Source: an uncultured Prosthecobacter sp. (GTDB taxonomy: Bacteria; Verrucomicrobiota; Verrucomicrobiia; Verrucomicrobiales; Verrucomicrobiaceae). From it: a stretch of DNA of 6,433 nucleotides. This document shows, one piece after another, positions 6,109-6,433 of the stretch. Under the pieces are notes generated by a model that was given only the letters and a program-made list of their open reading frames with translations, had not been told where the DNA came from and made no database searches. The DNA lies in contig CALDGV010000014.1 in NCBI GenBank assembly GCA_937941745.1, forward strand, positions 1-6,433, read 5' to 3'. Both the position numbers and the translations under genes were made by a program. Positions within the stretch are counted from its first letter, which is position 1, and the number at the start of each line of letters is the position of its first letter.

Positions 6109-6433
6109 ATGCCCTCCCCCAAAGCCTTCCTTTTCGACCTCGACGGCACCCTCATCGACTCCCTGGCCGACCTCGCGTCGGCAGTGAACCGGATGCTGGT
6201 GGAACATGGTTATCCTGAGCGCGAGCTGGCGGTGTTTCCCCAATACATCGGTGAAGGCGTGCGCCAACTGGTCTGGCGTGCACTTCCAGAGCAGGCCCGC
6301 ACCGATGAAATCATCGACACCTGCCTGCGAGATTATCAAAAGCACTACGCGGCAGGCTGGCATGACCAGACCGTCGTCTATGAGGGCATGATGGAGACGC
6401 TGACGGCCCTGAAGGCGCGCGGCTTCAAGATCG
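6109..6433 (+). CDS. HAD-family hydrolase, phosphoglycolate phosphatase-like (5' part only)
   Basis: The first 108 codons are present; the gene runs off the window. The N-terminus carries HAD motif I, FLFDLDGTLIDS, with nucleophile D10 and acid/base D12. A helical cap domain follows (about 18-90), with the YIGEGVRQLV stretch characteristic of Gph-type phosphatases, and then the return to the core (EGMMETLTALKARGFKI). HAD motifs II to IV lie beyond the end. Family members dephosphorylate 2-phosphoglycolate or similar small sugar phosphates in the cytoplasm; relatives such as PGMB and PpaX cannot be separated from this fragment. AAAGGA (6101-6106) precedes the ATG at only 2 bases, closer than usual but the best purine run in the gap. 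It lies 77 bases after the SGNH stop on the same strand, so co-transcription is possible despite the intervening hairpin. Confidence 0.85.
   Translation, partial: MPSPKAFLFDLDGTLIDSLADLASAVNRMLVEHGYPERELAVFPQYIGEGVRQLVWRALPEQARTDEIIDTCLRDYQKHYAAGWHDQTVVYEGMMETLTALKARGFKI

Noticed and set aside
5974..6363. A 129-codon minus-strand frame across the SGNH end and the phosphatase start
   Set aside because: The plus strand has HAD motif I and a cap domain here; the minus translation shows no family features.

Overview
The window is about 6.4 kb of GC-rich bacterial DNA with dense, short-spaced genes and no rRNA, tRNA, CRISPR array, transposase or phage gene that I can see. Protein style suggests a Verrucomicrobiota/Planctomycetota-type bacterium: a secreted SGNH esterase of the kind abundant there, a FIST plus hybrid-kinase pair, and weak or absent Shine-Dalgarno sequences before several genes. 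This placement is inferred from gene style only and is of moderate confidence.

Layout. Bases 1-160 hold no convincing gene but contain a spaced direct repeat and a short palindrome. On the plus strand, a FIST-domain sensor protein (161-1354) is followed after 13 bases by a cytoplasmic hybrid histidine kinase (about 1368-3578) with coiled coil, GAF-like, PAS, HisKA, HATPase and receiver domains. The two look like a single operon and a ligand-sensing signalling module. Its arrangement recalls the haem-binding NO sensor NosP with its partner kinase NahK, although ligand and output are unknown here.

The kinase converges on, and overlaps by 14 bases, a minus-strand ABC-F ATPase (3565-5175), a soluble ribosome-associated translation factor type. 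A 118-base divergent intergenic region then leads to a plus-strand secreted SGNH/GDSL esterase (5294-6031). A hairpin without a T-tract follows. Last is the 5' part of a HAD-family phosphatase of phosphoglycolate phosphatase type (6109 onward), cut by the window edge.

How the genes work together. Only the FIST protein and the kinase have a clear functional link. The ABC-F factor, the esterase and the phosphatase look like ordinary chromosomal neighbours. The most interesting content is the FIST/hybrid-kinase pair, whose signal and phosphotransfer partner cannot be read from this window.
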